Part shown: one piece after another, positions 1 to 8,322 of the stretch
Layout: each line of letters starts with the position of its first letter
Numbering within the stretch: the first letter of the stretch is position 1
Assembly (NCBI RefSeq): GCF_001307805.1
Contig: NZ_CP013862.1
Location: 1 to 64,000, forward strand
Reading direction: 5' to 3'
DNA length: 64,000 nt
Origin: Lentibacillus amyloliquefaciens
GTDB lineage: Bacteria; Bacillota; Bacilli; Bacillales; Amphibacillaceae
The notes under the pieces: generated by a model
Seen by the model: only the letters and a program-made list of their open reading frames with translations
What the model was told of the DNA's origin: nothing
Databases searched by the model: none
Position numbers and translations under genes: made by a program

Positions 1-2
1 TA

Positions 3-2309
3 TTAGGTCATGGACAACATGCAACAGATAATGTCAGGGAAGAGTGGGCTAGGTCGTGGGAGAATTACACAGGAGAAGCAGTTTCCCGCTGGCGTCCGAC
101 TGATAACTGGACAAACTCTGGACTTGCTAGAGCGCATGCAACAAGAATTAGCAACCCATACACACCGGAAACATTATCCTATATCACTGAAATATTAAGG
201 CCAACTAATGATACACCAGATTCAGAATTATTATCACCTGAACAGATTTATAACTATGGTTTTGGTAGTCTGTATTTGTATTTTAAAACATCAATTGACT
301 ATTTCCAAAAAAACGCAGAATTACCATCTATTCCATCTAATCCTAGTCCTAAATCGGATTTTCACGGGTTGGTTGTCAAAGGTCAGAGTAACAATGAACT
401 AGGCGTGCTAGAAAATGCTTATAATGTATCAATAAAGAGGACTGTCAATGAGGTGTGGACAGCCTCTTTTAGTTTGCCGTTAAGCGATCCAAAAAATGAA
501 TTTTGTAGACATTTTAACTATATAGACATTACAAGTCCATCTGGTCGGTACATGGGCTTATATCGCATCATGCCAGCGGAAACAAGGAAATCAGCATCAG
601 ATGAGAGTATTACGTATGAGTGCGAACATGTTTTATCGACGTTGCTAGATGATGTGATAGAAGGGTATCATCAGTTCACGAATTACAATACGAGCTATGT
701 ATTACAATCAATACTGGATTTGCAGGAAACCAAACACTGGCAATTAGGTGAAATTGAATTCGAGCGTTATTTTCATTACAGTTTTGAGAACGAAAACGGG
801 TTGCTTGCACCGTTATTAAGTATTCCGCAGCCGTTCAATGAAACATATGAATTTACATTCGACACAACAGTTTATCCGTGGAAATTGAATCTTGTTAAAT
901 CATCTAATGATGTTAAAGCAGAAATCAGATGGGGGCACGATATGATTGATTTTAGCGAGGTATCTGACCCGTCTGAAATCGTTAATCATATTATTCCCAA
1001 AGGCAGTGGTGAAGGTGTTAATCAGCTTACAATTGAGGATGTTAATAACGGTGTTCGCTATTTGGAAAACGCAGCTTCAATTAGCGAGTGGGGAAAACGT
1101 AAATATATCTGGATTGATAAGCGTTTTGATGATGCATCCACGCTGAAAGAAAACGCACAATCATTATTAAAACAGTGGAAAGACCCAAAAATCAGCTTTG
1201 ATTTGAACACAGTTGATTTGTCTGTATTGGAAGAAGAAAACGATGAAACTTATTTTATACAGCATGATCAAACAATAGAAGTTGAAAGTCCGGTTAAACC
1301 ATTGGCGCGACCGTTAAATGGCGTGACTCGTATTATCGTTGATGATAAAGAGTATGAAGCCCGGATTATCAGCGAGGATATAGCGGATTTATTCAATGAG
1401 CATGATGTTAGTTATGAGATTAATAATAAACTGGATGATATTGCTACAACGCAGGCTAATTTGGAAAGGAAACAGCAGGTGAACGAAGCGTATAGTCAAG
1501 GGGCGACTAATATTATGGCTATACCAATACAGGACAATGCGGATGCTAATCATCCATTGATATTGCCGTTTGTAATTGATGATGATGTGGTTAATGTCAA
1601 CACGCTAGATTTATGGTTTGAAACAAAAGAATTCAGGGCATACAGCACAACTACAGAAGGCGGGGGCGCAATTGTTAAGTCCACTAAGGGAGGTGGGGGA
1701 ACAACCGAATCCACAACGTCAGGTGGTAGCACAGAAGCAACAAGTTCATCCGGTGGCGGCACATCAAAAAGTACGGCAAACGGAGGCGGAAGTTCGCAAA
1801 CAACATCGACGCAATCGTTTGGTGAGTTGTCAGTGGAATCAGAACCCCCGACGTCGCCAGATCATGATGGGCATAGACACAGAGTTGTTATGGATGGTGA
1901 TTATTGGAACCATTCTCATTCGGTTGACGTACCATCCCATTCGCACTCTTTTTCTGTTCCGAGCCATACGCACAGTGTTAATATACCGTCACACAGTCAC
2001 AATGTAACAATTCCAGACCATACACATGAGATAGAGTTGCCAGATCACTCGCACGATGTTCGTCATGAGATAGTCACGCTTAACGAAAAGCCATCATCTG
2101 TACAAATAAAGGTAGATGGAAACGTTGTGAGTTTTTCCAATACAAGTGGTGACAGAATTGATTTATCTAATTACATCGAAAAGAATAACAACGGAAAAGC
2201 AACACGAGGCAAGCATGAAATTGAAATATTGCCAAATTCACTAGCGAGAATTGAAGCTAATCTTGTATTAAGACTGTTCATACGCTCCCACATTGGAACC
2301 ACAATATAA
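3..2309 (+). CDS. Phage tail/minor structural protein with His-rich fibre tip (5' partial)
   Basis: The reading frame is open to the left edge, so the N-terminus is missing. The first candidate start (TTG at 276) is only an internal leucine codon. From about base 390 the protein resembles the N-terminal region of phage minor structural or tail-endopeptidase proteins of Gram-positive siphophages, which form the baseplate hub. After about residue 450 (counting from 276) comes a Gly/Ser/Thr-rich linker (bases about 1660-1830), then a run of HxH motifs, then a small C-terminal beta domain. The roughly 90 residues before base 276 are not recognised. It lies just upstream of the lysis cassette, as tail genes usually do. 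Role in adsorption or tail assembly is inferred from family and position. Confidence 0.8.
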   Translation, partial: LGHGQHATDNVREEWARSWENYTGEAVSRWRPTDNWTNSGLARAHATRISNPYTPETLSYITEILRPTNDTPDSELLSPEQIYNYGFGSLYLYFKTSIDYFQKNAELPSIPSNPSPKSDFHGLVVKGQSNNELGVLENAYNVSIKRTVNEVWTASFSLPLSDPKNEFCRHFNYIDITSPSGRYMGLYRIMPAETRKSASDESITYECEHVLSTLLDDVIEGYHQFTNYNTSYVLQSILDLQETKHWQLGEIEFERYFHYSFENENGLLAPLLSIPQPFNETYEFTFDTTVYPWKLNLVKSSNDVKAEIRWGHDMIDFSEVSDPSEIVNHIIPKGSGEGVNQLTIEDVNNGVRYLENAASISEWGKRKYIWIDKRFDDASTLKENAQSLLKQWKDPKISFDLNTVDLSVLEEENDETYFIQHDQTIEVESPVKPLARPLNGVTRIIVDDKEYEARIISEDIADLFNEHDVSYEINNKLDDIATTQANLERKQQVNEAYSQGATNIMAIPIQDNADANHPLILPFVIDDDVVNVNTLDLWFETKEFRAYSTTTEGGGAIVKSTKGGGGTTESTTSGGSTEATSSSGGGTSKSTANGGGSSQTTSTQSFGELSVESEPPTSPDHDGHRHRVVMDGDYWNHSHSVDVPSHSHSFSVPSHTHSVNIPSHSHNVTIPDHTHEIELPDHSHDVRHEIVTLNEKPSSVQIKVDGNVVSFSNTSGDRIDLSNYIEKNNNGKATRGKHEIEILPNSLARIEANLVLRLFIRSHIGTTI
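1911..2060 (+). repeat. Coding nonapeptide repeat with HxH motifs
   Basis: Inside the tail gene, a nine-residue unit of the form H-(S/T)-H-x-(V/F/I)-x-(V/I/L)-P-(S/D) occurs five times in a row plus a partial sixth. One more HxH lies just upstream. In T4 gp37 and several tail spikes, HxH motifs in trimeric fibres coordinate metal ions along the fibre axis. A similar metal-binding needle is inferred here. Confidence 0.75.
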
Positions 2310-2425
2310 CTTGCATATTTTTGAAAAGTGTGTATTATATATGTTAAGGGATAGGTAAGCGCAACCGAAAAGGATGTACCCGCATCCCTTCCCCTAATTT
2401 TAAACGGGTGACTGTGGGAGGTCTT

Positions 2426-2935
2426 ATGATGAAGAAATTAATTGCAAGTTTAGCGACAGTTGGTGTTATTGGCATAGGTGGTGTTTTTGCTATGAGCCAA
2501 ACAAGTGGAGAACCTAAACAAGAAATAGAGACTGCATCAGTAAATGAGACAGAGGAGACAAAAGAAATTCCAACAGCAAGAACAGTTGATACGGGCCCTA
2601 ATATGCCGTGGGAGCATTTTGCTACCGAATTAATTAAAGAACATCAAAATAAAGGCGAAACGGTTTATCTTTGGTCTGATGCAAAAGCGTTAGAAGATTC
2701 AATTATAGAAACGATTGATTTTCCAATTCATGAAGATTCATCCACAACAAGAGAAGGACTACTCGTAACGAAAGCTAAATATTTAAACCTATTTATAAAT
2801 GAAGTTAGCCAGTATGTAGATAAGCCGGATTATTTTGATAAAATGCAAGAAGTAAAAACAGCATTGAACAACGTGGAATCTGATAAAGCTAAAAACTTAA
2901 TATCAGAAGCAAAGCAAATCAGAGGATCCCAATAG
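2426..2935 (+). CDS. Small exported or membrane-anchored prophage protein, unknown function
   Basis: About 169 residues. The start is one of two adjacent ATG codons (2426 or 2429); GGGAGG at 2416-2421 favours the second by spacing. An N-terminal hydrophobic stretch after two lysines looks like a signal peptide or anchor. There is no lipobox cysteine. The rest is acidic and helical, with a Glu/Thr-rich linker at about residues 28-50. It lies between the tail gene and the lysis cassette. I do not recognise a family. A surface or lysogenic-conversion role is possible but unsupported. Confidence 0.6.
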   Translation: MMKKLIASLATVGVIGIGGVFAMSQTSGEPKQEIETASVNETEETKEIPTARTVDTGPNMPWEHFATELIKEHQNKGETVYLWSDAKALEDSIIETIDFPIHEDSSTTREGLLVTKAKYLNLFINEVSQYVDKPDYFDKMQEVKTALNNVESDKAKNLISEAKQIRGSQ

Positions 2936-2946
2936 GGTTCTTTTTT
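2924..2946 (+). terminator. Short terminator overlapping a stop codon
   Basis: GATCCC, loop AATA, GGGTTC, then six T. The stem overlaps the stop codon of the preceding small gene and has one mismatch. Confidence 0.5.
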
Positions 2947-2957
2947 ATTATGCAGAC

Positions 2958-2984
2958 AGCGCCGAATAGGGCGCTATTTTTATG
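2958..2984 (+). terminator. Rho-independent terminator
   Basis: AGCGCC and GGCGCT form a six-pair stem with a six-base loop, followed by ATTTTTA. It is the second stem-loop after the small gene and separates it from the lysis cassette. Confidence 0.55.
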
Positions 2985-3109
2985 TAGGCGGGGCGAGCAT
3001 GCGCCCCTTCCACGCTTGCAGGGGTTATGCAGCGTGGTTTTATATAATACGAGAATTTATTTATTTTGCAGGGGGTCAAATTAACCTCTCTCTTGTTAGG
3101 AGGTAAAAA

Positions 3110-3479
3110 GTGGGTGAAAACAACGTGGAACTCGTTGAGCAAAACGTACAGCACATATCAGAGGATGTGCGGGCACATGGGAAGAGCATACGAAACCACG
3201 AGTCACGCATCTATCAGCTTGAATCGAACATGCAGATGACGCAACAAAGTGTTCAGCATACGAACGAAAAAATAAGCGACTTGACATCGAGCTTCAAAAC
3301 GCTTGAACAAAAACTTGACCAAGACCGGGAAGACTTACAGAAAGACCGAGAAGAAAGACAACGAAACGAAATTAAACAGTTAGAAGATTATAAACACTCA
3401 GTATCAACGAATCGGCGGCACAATCGTTGCAACGATTGTTGCAGGCATGGTCGCTGTTATTTTATGGGGAGGTATTTAA
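3110..3479 (+). pseudogene. XhlA-like lysis accessory protein, frameshifted
   Basis: GTG start after AGGAGG (3098-3103). The first roughly 95 residues are a charged coiled coil typical of hemolysin XhlA-type proteins of Bacillus phages. The expected C-terminal membrane segment (GGTIVATIVAGM...) is present, but in the +1 frame from about 3395. That frame ends with TAA at 3477-3479, directly before the GTG of the holin gene. In the starting frame the protein instead runs to 3517 with an unrelated Arg/Cys-rich tail. Sequencing error, true mutation or frameshifting could explain it. XhlA-type proteins associate with the membrane and assist holin function. Confidence 0.65.
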
Positions 3480-3749
3480 GTGAAAAAAGTAAATTGGAAA
3501 GTACGTTTACGCAATAAAAAATTCTGGTTGGCATTAATCCCGGCTGTATTGTTGGTGGTCCAAATCATTTCTGAATGGTTTGGATATGAACTGCCAGCAG
3601 ATGTTATCAGTCAGGAAGTAGCGGGGTTAGTTAATGCTGTTTTTGCGGTGTTAGTGATTTTGGGTATTGTTAATGATCCTACTACTGAGAATCTGTCGGA
3701 CTCTAAGCAGGTTATGAGTTATCGGAAACCTAAACGGGAGGTTAAGTAA
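3480..3749 (+). CDS. Phage holin, phi-LC3 family
   Basis: 89 residues. GTG start seven bases after GGGGAGG. The protein begins with the NWKVRLRNKKFW motif, has two hydrophobic segments (about residues 14-32 and 45-65) and ends with the DPTT...LSDSKQ...Y signature of phi-LC3-type holins. It forms holes in the cytoplasmic membrane so that the endolysin reaches the wall. It sits between the XhlA-like gene and the amidase in the standard Bacillus-phage order, and unlike its neighbours it is intact. Confidence 0.9.
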   Translation: MKKVNWKVRLRNKKFWLALIPAVLLVVQIISEWFGYELPADVISQEVAGLVNAVFAVLVILGIVNDPTTENLSDSKQVMSYRKPKREVK

Positions 3750-3750
3750 T

Positions 3751-4979
3751 ATGGCTACAGTTTATTTTGACGCAGGGCACACACGAAACACTTTCGACCG
3801 CGGCGGTGGTAAAGGTGTTCGCAGGAACGGCCGTTCATATGAAGAACATGACAGCAATATTGACATAGCCGAACACGCGGAAAAGATTTTAAAATCACAT
3901 GGTTTTGATGTCCATATTACCAGTCAATCCTACGCAAGCAGTGAAAGTCTGACAAGCCGAACAAATGAAGCAAACCGCGCAAACGCTGACTTACTTGTAT
4001 CCATTCACGCAAATGCGGGCGCGTCATCGGCTAATGGTGCATGTATTTTCCACTGGCCGACATCAGAGGACTTTGCTAATATATGGGCAAATCAGTGGGA
4101 AGATGCTGACACAGGTGTTGGTCTACATGGTAACGGTAAACACGCTGTCAGGGTTGGGACATGGACTAACCTCCACATGGTCAGAGAAGCGGCTATGCCT
4201 GCTTATTTGATTGAACATGGTTTCATGACTAACGACCATGACTTTGATTATTTTTTGGTAGTAAAAAAGACAGTTACCGCAAACAATGTGCTGAGGTAAT
4301 CGCGAAATCTGTTTGTGAGTATTTTGGTGTGGATTATAAGGGAGGTAGTACCTATACCCCTAATCATCAAGAGAAGTCACACACAGTCAGTAATAACGTT
4401 GATTGGGTAGGCACAGACGACAAAGGAAAAGAATTAATTATCACTGGTTCGTACGTCAATTATTACGACACTCAGCGCTGGAGCAATCCCACAGGCGCCA
4501 AGAAACGCGGCTACAAATGGGAAATTGATAACCTATACAAGGTCAATGGCAGCTTACAATATCGTGTGCAGGACGAAAACAACGATTTATATTTTACCAC
4601 TGGTCGCAGTGATCTTGTTAAGGTTGGTGGTGAGTATACAAAAGATGAATCAAGCGGTGGATCCAATCCTGCTCCGAAATCCGGTGAAGGAATCGTTGAT
4701 TACATGAACAGAATCGGTATGGATTCATCATATAGCAATAGGTCAGACCTTGCTGCACAATACGGTATCAACGGTTATCAAGGAACTGCTTCACAGAATA
4801 TGCAACTACTTGATTATATCAGCGGTTCAGGAAGTGGATCCGGCAAATCAATCAGTCAAATGGCTAACGAGATTATTCGAGGTGAACATGGCAGCGGTCA
4901 TGCCAATAGAAGGCAGTCGCTTGGCATCAGTAAATCGCAGTACGAAAAAGTTAGAAAAGAAGTAAATAAGCGACTTTAA
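3751..4979 (+). pseudogene. N-acetylmuramoyl-L-alanine amidase endolysin, frameshifted
   Basis: ATG start after GGGAGG. Residues 1-170 are an Amidase_3 catalytic domain with zinc-ligand motifs DAGH, a Glu-rich EEHDSN segment, SIHANAG and IEHGFM. At a run of six T (about 4251-4256) the frame shifts. One additional T restores FGSKKDSYRKQC and continues into an SH3-like domain (about 4380-4640), a helical segment with MDSSYSNR and LLDYI, and a C-terminal CW_7-like wall-binding repeat (about 4850-4975). As printed, the catalytic half ends at 4299 and the binding half could only start at an internal GTG (4329). Function is cleavage of the peptide stem from muramic acid in peptidoglycan. Confidence 0.8.
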
Positions 4980-5040
4980 AATAAATTAAACTAAAATTAA
5001 TGTGCAGTGGTACGGCAGACCACAAAATAAGGCCAGTAAG

Positions 5041-5072
5041 CCCGTGGGTGTGGAAAGCTCACGGGTGTTTTT
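5041..5072 (+). terminator. Terminator after the lysis cassette
   Basis: CCCGTG and CACGGG (5060-5065) form a stem followed by TGTTTTTTT. It ends the rightward late transcript, just before the 3' end of the convergent leftward gene. Confidence 0.6.
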
Positions 5073-5780
5073 TTATATTGCTTCAACCTCCGCCGGACTA
5101 TCCCAATCACACATTTCTGATTCATCTTCTAATGCCTGCCAGTAATCAACAACTTCCCATTTTACTTCATATTCATTACCTTCTTGGTCAATACCTAAAG
5201 CCCTGTAAATAGGTTTTTCATCCGCCGGACCGTCAATGTATGGCTGTTGTGATATAGCAATTTCTGTTTCGTTTTCTTTAACCGATCCGTTTTCGTTTTT
5301 AGCAAGTGTCATAACTGCCCAATCGTAATCTTCTTTGTTCACCTTGTGTGGGATATATCCTTCTCCGCCTTCGTTTACCAAGTTGTTATATCCTTTTTTC
5401 CATTCTTTAATTTCTTCTTTAGTCATCAGTTTTTCAGCGTTTCCAGCATCTTCAATTATTTTTTCTGCAACTTCGACTTCGCTAACTTCTTCTGTTTCCT
5501 GATTCAAAAGTTCTTGTTCCATTTCTTTAATCGTGTTATTGATTTCTTCTGCAACTTCCGATCCTTGTGTTTCTGCTTTACCTACAATTGATCTTTCACC
5601 AATGATTGTTGCTTTGCTTGCGTCGGTCACAATTTTTCCGTTTGGAGCAACGATTTCAACCGTGCTTTCCGCAATTGTTTCTTCACCGTATTTTTGTCCG
5701 TCTGCCACTTTATCCTGAACTTTCGTTTCAACTGTGATTTTCGCTGTTGCTTTGCCAAAGTTTACGTTTTTTACTAACAT
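5073..5780 (-). CDS. Acidic prophage protein of unknown function
   Basis: 235 residues from the ATG at 5780, chosen because AGGAGGAAT sits just upstream; a longer frame to 5840 would run through the promoter. The first roughly 80 residues are beta-rich. A Glu-rich helical middle (about 85-150) and a C-terminal part rich in Trp and Asp follow. No family is recognised. It is the first gene behind one of two near-identical promoter-operators in this region, so it is probably co-regulated with the small gene upstream. Being leftward next to a Cro-like gene, it may be expressed in the lysogen (inference). Confidence 0.65.
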   Translation of the reverse strand: MLVKNVNFGKATAKITVETKVQDKVADGQKYGEETIAESTVEIVAPNGKIVTDASKATIIGERSIVGKAETQGSEVAEEINNTIKEMEQELLNQETEEVSEVEVAEKIIEDAGNAEKLMTKEEIKEWKKGYNNLVNEGGEGYIPHKVNKEDYDWAVMTLAKNENGSVKENETEIAISQQPYIDGPADEKPIYRALGIDQEGNEYEVKWEVVDYWQALEDESEMCDWDSPAEVEAI

Positions 5781-5828
5781 TTTAATTCCTCCTTTTTTTG
5801 TTTTTGCCTTCCCTTGATGTCTAACTAC

Positions 5829-5857
5829 ATTATAATACATGTATTAGATAGTTGCAA
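5829..5857 (-). promoter_or_regulatory. Promoter with palindromic operator, copy 1
   Basis: Leftward -35 TTGCAA, 17-bp spacer, -10 TATAAT. The perfect palindrome TAATACATGTATTA (5833-5846) covers the inner spacer and overlaps the -10 box, where a repressor would block RNA polymerase. A near-identical copy lies at 6069-6097. Confidence 0.8.
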
Positions 5858-5865
5858 GGGGTAAA

Positions 5866-6036
5866 CTAAAATTCTTTTAACTTTTTTTCAATCAATTCAT
5901 TGAGTATTTCCAAATCGTCTTTTTCAGCGTATTTATTGATAAATGTCTTCGCAGTAGACCGATAAGAAAGTTTTCGTTTTTGTTCCTTGTTCTTATCAGC
6001 CCATCTTTTGTTATACTCTTGTTGTTTATTTATCAT
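5866..6036 (-). CDS. Small charged phage protein (56 aa)
   Basis: Starts with ATG at 6036, after AAGGAAGGGTG. The sequence begins MINKQQEYNKRW and is Lys/Glu/Arg-rich and helical, with the segment YRSTAKTFI in the middle and a repetitive Glu-Leu-Ile tail. It resembles small uncharacterised proteins I associate with Bacillus and Listeria temperate phages, but I cannot assign a function. Its own promoter-operator lies about 35 bases upstream and is shared in sequence with the next leftward gene. Confidence 0.7.
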   Translation of the reverse strand: MINKQQEYNKRWADKNKEQKRKLSYRSTAKTFINKYAEKDDLEILNELIEKKLKEF

Positions 6037-6068
6037 TTAATCACCCTTCCTTGTTTGACTGTAACTAC

Positions 6069-6097
6069 ATCATAATACATGTATTAGGTAATTGCAA
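6069..6097 (-). promoter_or_regulatory. Promoter with palindromic operator, copy 2
   Basis: Leftward -35 TTGCAA, 17-bp spacer, -10 TATGAT, with the same palindrome TAATACATGTATTA at 6073-6086. The conserved block of about 45 bp also includes GTAACTACAT on one side and AAGGGGTAA on the other. It drives the 56-aa gene. Confidence 0.8.
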
Positions 6098-6126
6098 GGG
6101 GTAAGTCAAAACTTTTTTAATAAATT

Positions 6127-6312
6127 TTATTCATACAATTCCGTAACCTCACACCCCAACAATTCAGCCAATTTAACAGCCTTATCAAACGGAATCATGC
6201 TCCGGCCATGCATCCAATTGGAAAGTGTATCTTTGTTTACACCTAACTTTTCTGCTATATATCCCTTCTTCAATCCACTTTCTTTTATCCGTTCATCAAT
6301 CAATAATTTCAT
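6127..6312 (-). CDS. Cro/C1-type HTH regulator (XRE family)
   Basis: 61 residues from the ATG at 6312, preferred over 6327 because AGGTGAT precedes it. Nearly the whole protein is one XRE helix-turn-helix domain (IAEKLGVNKDTLSNWMHGR), with no extra oligomerisation domain. It is the size of a Cro-like repressor. It is the obvious candidate to bind the twin palindromes at 5833 and 6073, but no direct evidence links them. It is divergent from the FtsK-like gene across a roughly 300-bp intergenic region. Confidence 0.85.
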   Translation of the reverse strand: MKLLIDERIKESGLKKGYIAEKLGVNKDTLSNWMHGRSMIPFDKAVKLAELLGCEVTELYE

Positions 6313-6439
6313 TTTTATCACCTGCATTAATATTCCACGCTGATTAATAAAAATCCTTTAATAAAAATATATTTCCGCAATTTTTATGTATATTTTCCGT
6401 ACAAACTGACTATACTATGAATACAACAGAATATACAGA

Positions 6440-6463
6440 TGCATATTGAGATGCATATCGAAA
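6440..6463. repeat. Tandem 12-bp repeat in the divergent intergenic region
   Basis: GATGCATATTGA followed directly by GATGCATATCGA. The region 6313-6610 holds this repeat and a -10-like TATACT at 6411, with no convincing -35 and no gene. It may be a regulator or replication-protein binding site for the FtsK/replication-relaxation genes (inference). Confidence 0.5.
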
Positions 6464-6610
6464 TTCACATGCGCGTAATCCCCAAACCACTTTTACCTTT
6501 CCCCTTTATTATGAATTATCGCTGATTGATTATTTCAATCTATCAAACTACTGATATAACAACATCGGAATATGCATTTGTATAAAGATGACATGAAGGG
6601 AGATTTGCAT

Positions 6611-7741
6611 ATGGATTTCGTTATTGGCGGGAGCTTGGCCGCATTTTCGATTTATGCTGCTGCTAAATGGCAGAAGTCCGATAAAGATAAAATACAGCAT
6701 ACGTTTCGTAATGTGGGTTACACCGTTAAAGATCATGAACCCAAATTATTTAAAACCCACAAATCAGATAACTCCACTCTTTACACTTATCATGTCCCAT
6801 ATGGTCTAATTGATGACGATGAATTAAACGTACTGGATAAAGTGTTAAATAAACCCGTCAATGTATCGTTTGTAAATGGCAAACTGCACATCAGAGTTTA
6901 CAAAAATAAGATTCCAGTAAGAATTAAATATGATTGGAACAAAACCGATGACTGGACCGTTCCAATCGGTCAATCACACGATCAATTCATATCACATGAT
7001 TTTGATAAAATCCCACATATGGCCATATCCGGCATGACGCGTCAGGGGAAAACCGTACTGCTTAAACTTATCTTTTCACATCTTATTCATAATCACCCTG
7101 ATGACGCGGAATTTACAATCATTGATTTAAAAGGCGGGCTTGAATTTAACCGCTTCTCTAATCTGGAGCAAGTCAATGCGGTTGCAAGTGATGTATTTGA
7201 GGCGAAAGAGGCACTCACAAGCGTTTTAAATCAAATAAGGAATGATATGTACTGTTTTAAATCAAAAGGCTATACAAACGTTTTAAACACTAATATAAGC
7301 AATCGTAAATTTATCATCGTGGATGAAGGTGCAGAGCTTACACCAGGTTCTCACTTGTCAAAAGAAGAAAAGCAGGACTACCAATATTGCCAGAATGCTT
7401 TATCAGAAATTGCAAGAGTTTCCGGGGCCTTGGGCTATCGTCTCATTTTCGCTACACAATACCCTACGGCTGATACATTACCGCGGCAAATCAAACAAAA
7501 TGCCGATGCTAAAATCAGTTTCCGGCTTCCAACTGAAACAGCTTCCCGTGTGGCTATTGATGAGAAGGGGGCGGAAACGCTGGCGAATGTAGGTAGGTGC
7601 ATTTACCGCACACACGAACGGCGTGAAGTGCAATCTTTGTTTGTGGACGACAACGACATTAAGGAGAGGTTGAGTGTATATGATGCTCCAAGAGCGAAAG
7701 AAAACAGCGAGACACGAAAAGATTATGTCCAGTTTGGATGA
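6611..7741 (+). CDS. FtsK/SpoIIIE-type DNA translocase
   Basis: 376 residues from the ATG at 6611, with AAGGGAGA eight bases upstream; an earlier ATG at 6572 has no such site. One N-terminal hydrophobic segment (about residues 3-18) is followed by a beta-rich region. The P-loop ATPase has Walker A GMTRQGKT (about 141-148), Walker B FIIVDEGAE (about 230) and a later ATQYP motif. This is the compact single-anchor form found in plasmids, ICEs and some Bacillus phages, not chromosomal FtsK. It overlaps the replication-relaxation gene, suggesting translational coupling. It probably moves element DNA; the exact role is unknown. Confidence 0.85.
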   Translation: MDFVIGGSLAAFSIYAAAKWQKSDKDKIQHTFRNVGYTVKDHEPKLFKTHKSDNSTLYTYHVPYGLIDDDELNVLDKVLNKPVNVSFVNGKLHIRVYKNKIPVRIKYDWNKTDDWTVPIGQSHDQFISHDFDKIPHMAISGMTRQGKTVLLKLIFSHLIHNHPDDAEFTIIDLKGGLEFNRFSNLEQVNAVASDVFEAKEALTSVLNQIRNDMYCFKSKGYTNVLNTNISNRKFIIVDEGAELTPGSHLSKEEKQDYQYCQNALSEIARVSGALGYRLIFATQYPTADTLPRQIKQNADAKISFRLPTETASRVAIDEKGAETLANVGRCIYRTHERREVQSLFVDDNDIKERLSVYDAPRAKENSETRKDYVQFG

Positions 7742-8273
7742 ATTGACGTATGCCACGCGCCGACAATTGCAAGTCATTAATAACCTGAGCGGTGACAGAA
7801 ACGCTCACAGAATCCTTCACGATATGGAAAGAGATAGATTGATTTCAAGCATACGGAAAGAGCAGAAGATTTATTATCTGACCAATACAGGAAAACAACA
7901 AATTGGCAGCAGTCAGGCCGAATTAAAGCAATCGTGGGTTACACATGTTTTGATGCGGAATGACCTCTATATCGAATTGGGTATGCCTGGTGATTGGCGC
8001 AAGGAAGTGCCTGCCAAAATTAATGGTGAAATGCTGCTGATACCAGATGCCATGTTCACACGGAATGGCGAAAGTCACTTTGTGGAGATTGACAACAAGC
8101 AAAAGATGCAGACTAACATTGAGAAAATAAAAAAGTATAAAAAATTAAGTGATGCTGTATTCGGACAATTAAACCACACACCAACTTTAATATGGTATTC
8201 GTTGTCTGATATTCGGAAAGAAAAATTAAAGTCAGCGTGTGAGAGGTATGGAGTTAAGTTTAAAATATATTGA
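7680..8273 (+). CDS. Replication-relaxation family protein
   Basis: About 197 residues. The start is ATG 7680 or 7683 behind AAGGAGAGG (a GTG at 7674 is also possible). An N-terminal winged-helix region (about residues 15-75) is followed by a domain with IPDAMF and HFVEIDNKQ, the PD...ExDxK-like arrangement seen in replication-relaxation proteins. It overlaps the FtsK-like gene by about 60 bases. The same pairing is known in Bacillus plasmids and phages. DNA binding or nicking is inferred from the family name; the biochemistry is poorly established. Confidence 0.8.
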   Translation: MMLQERKKTARHEKIMSSLDELTYATRRQLQVINNLSGDRNAHRILHDMERDRLISSIRKEQKIYYLTNTGKQQIGSSQAELKQSWVTHVLMRNDLYIELGMPGDWRKEVPAKINGEMLLIPDAMFTRNGESHFVEIDNKQKMQTNIEKIKKYKKLSDAVFGQLNHTPTLIWYSLSDIRKEKLKSACERYGVKFKIY

Positions 8274-8322
8274 AACTTTTTCCATAGTCAATTAGTATTA
8301 GAGTGTAAAAGGGGGAGACGGA

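Noticed and set aside
10..402. Short rightward frames at 10-198 and 208-402
   Set aside because: They overlap in other frames with the tail gene, whose frame is open from the left edge through 2309 and shows family sequence.
1550..1762. Leftward Pro/Val-rich frame
   Set aside because: It is the antisense shadow of the Gly/Ser/Thr linker in the tail gene.
1911..2060. Possible CRISPR-like or tandem DNA repeat
   Set aside because: The repetition is at protein level (nonapeptides); the DNA units vary at third positions and there are no spacers.
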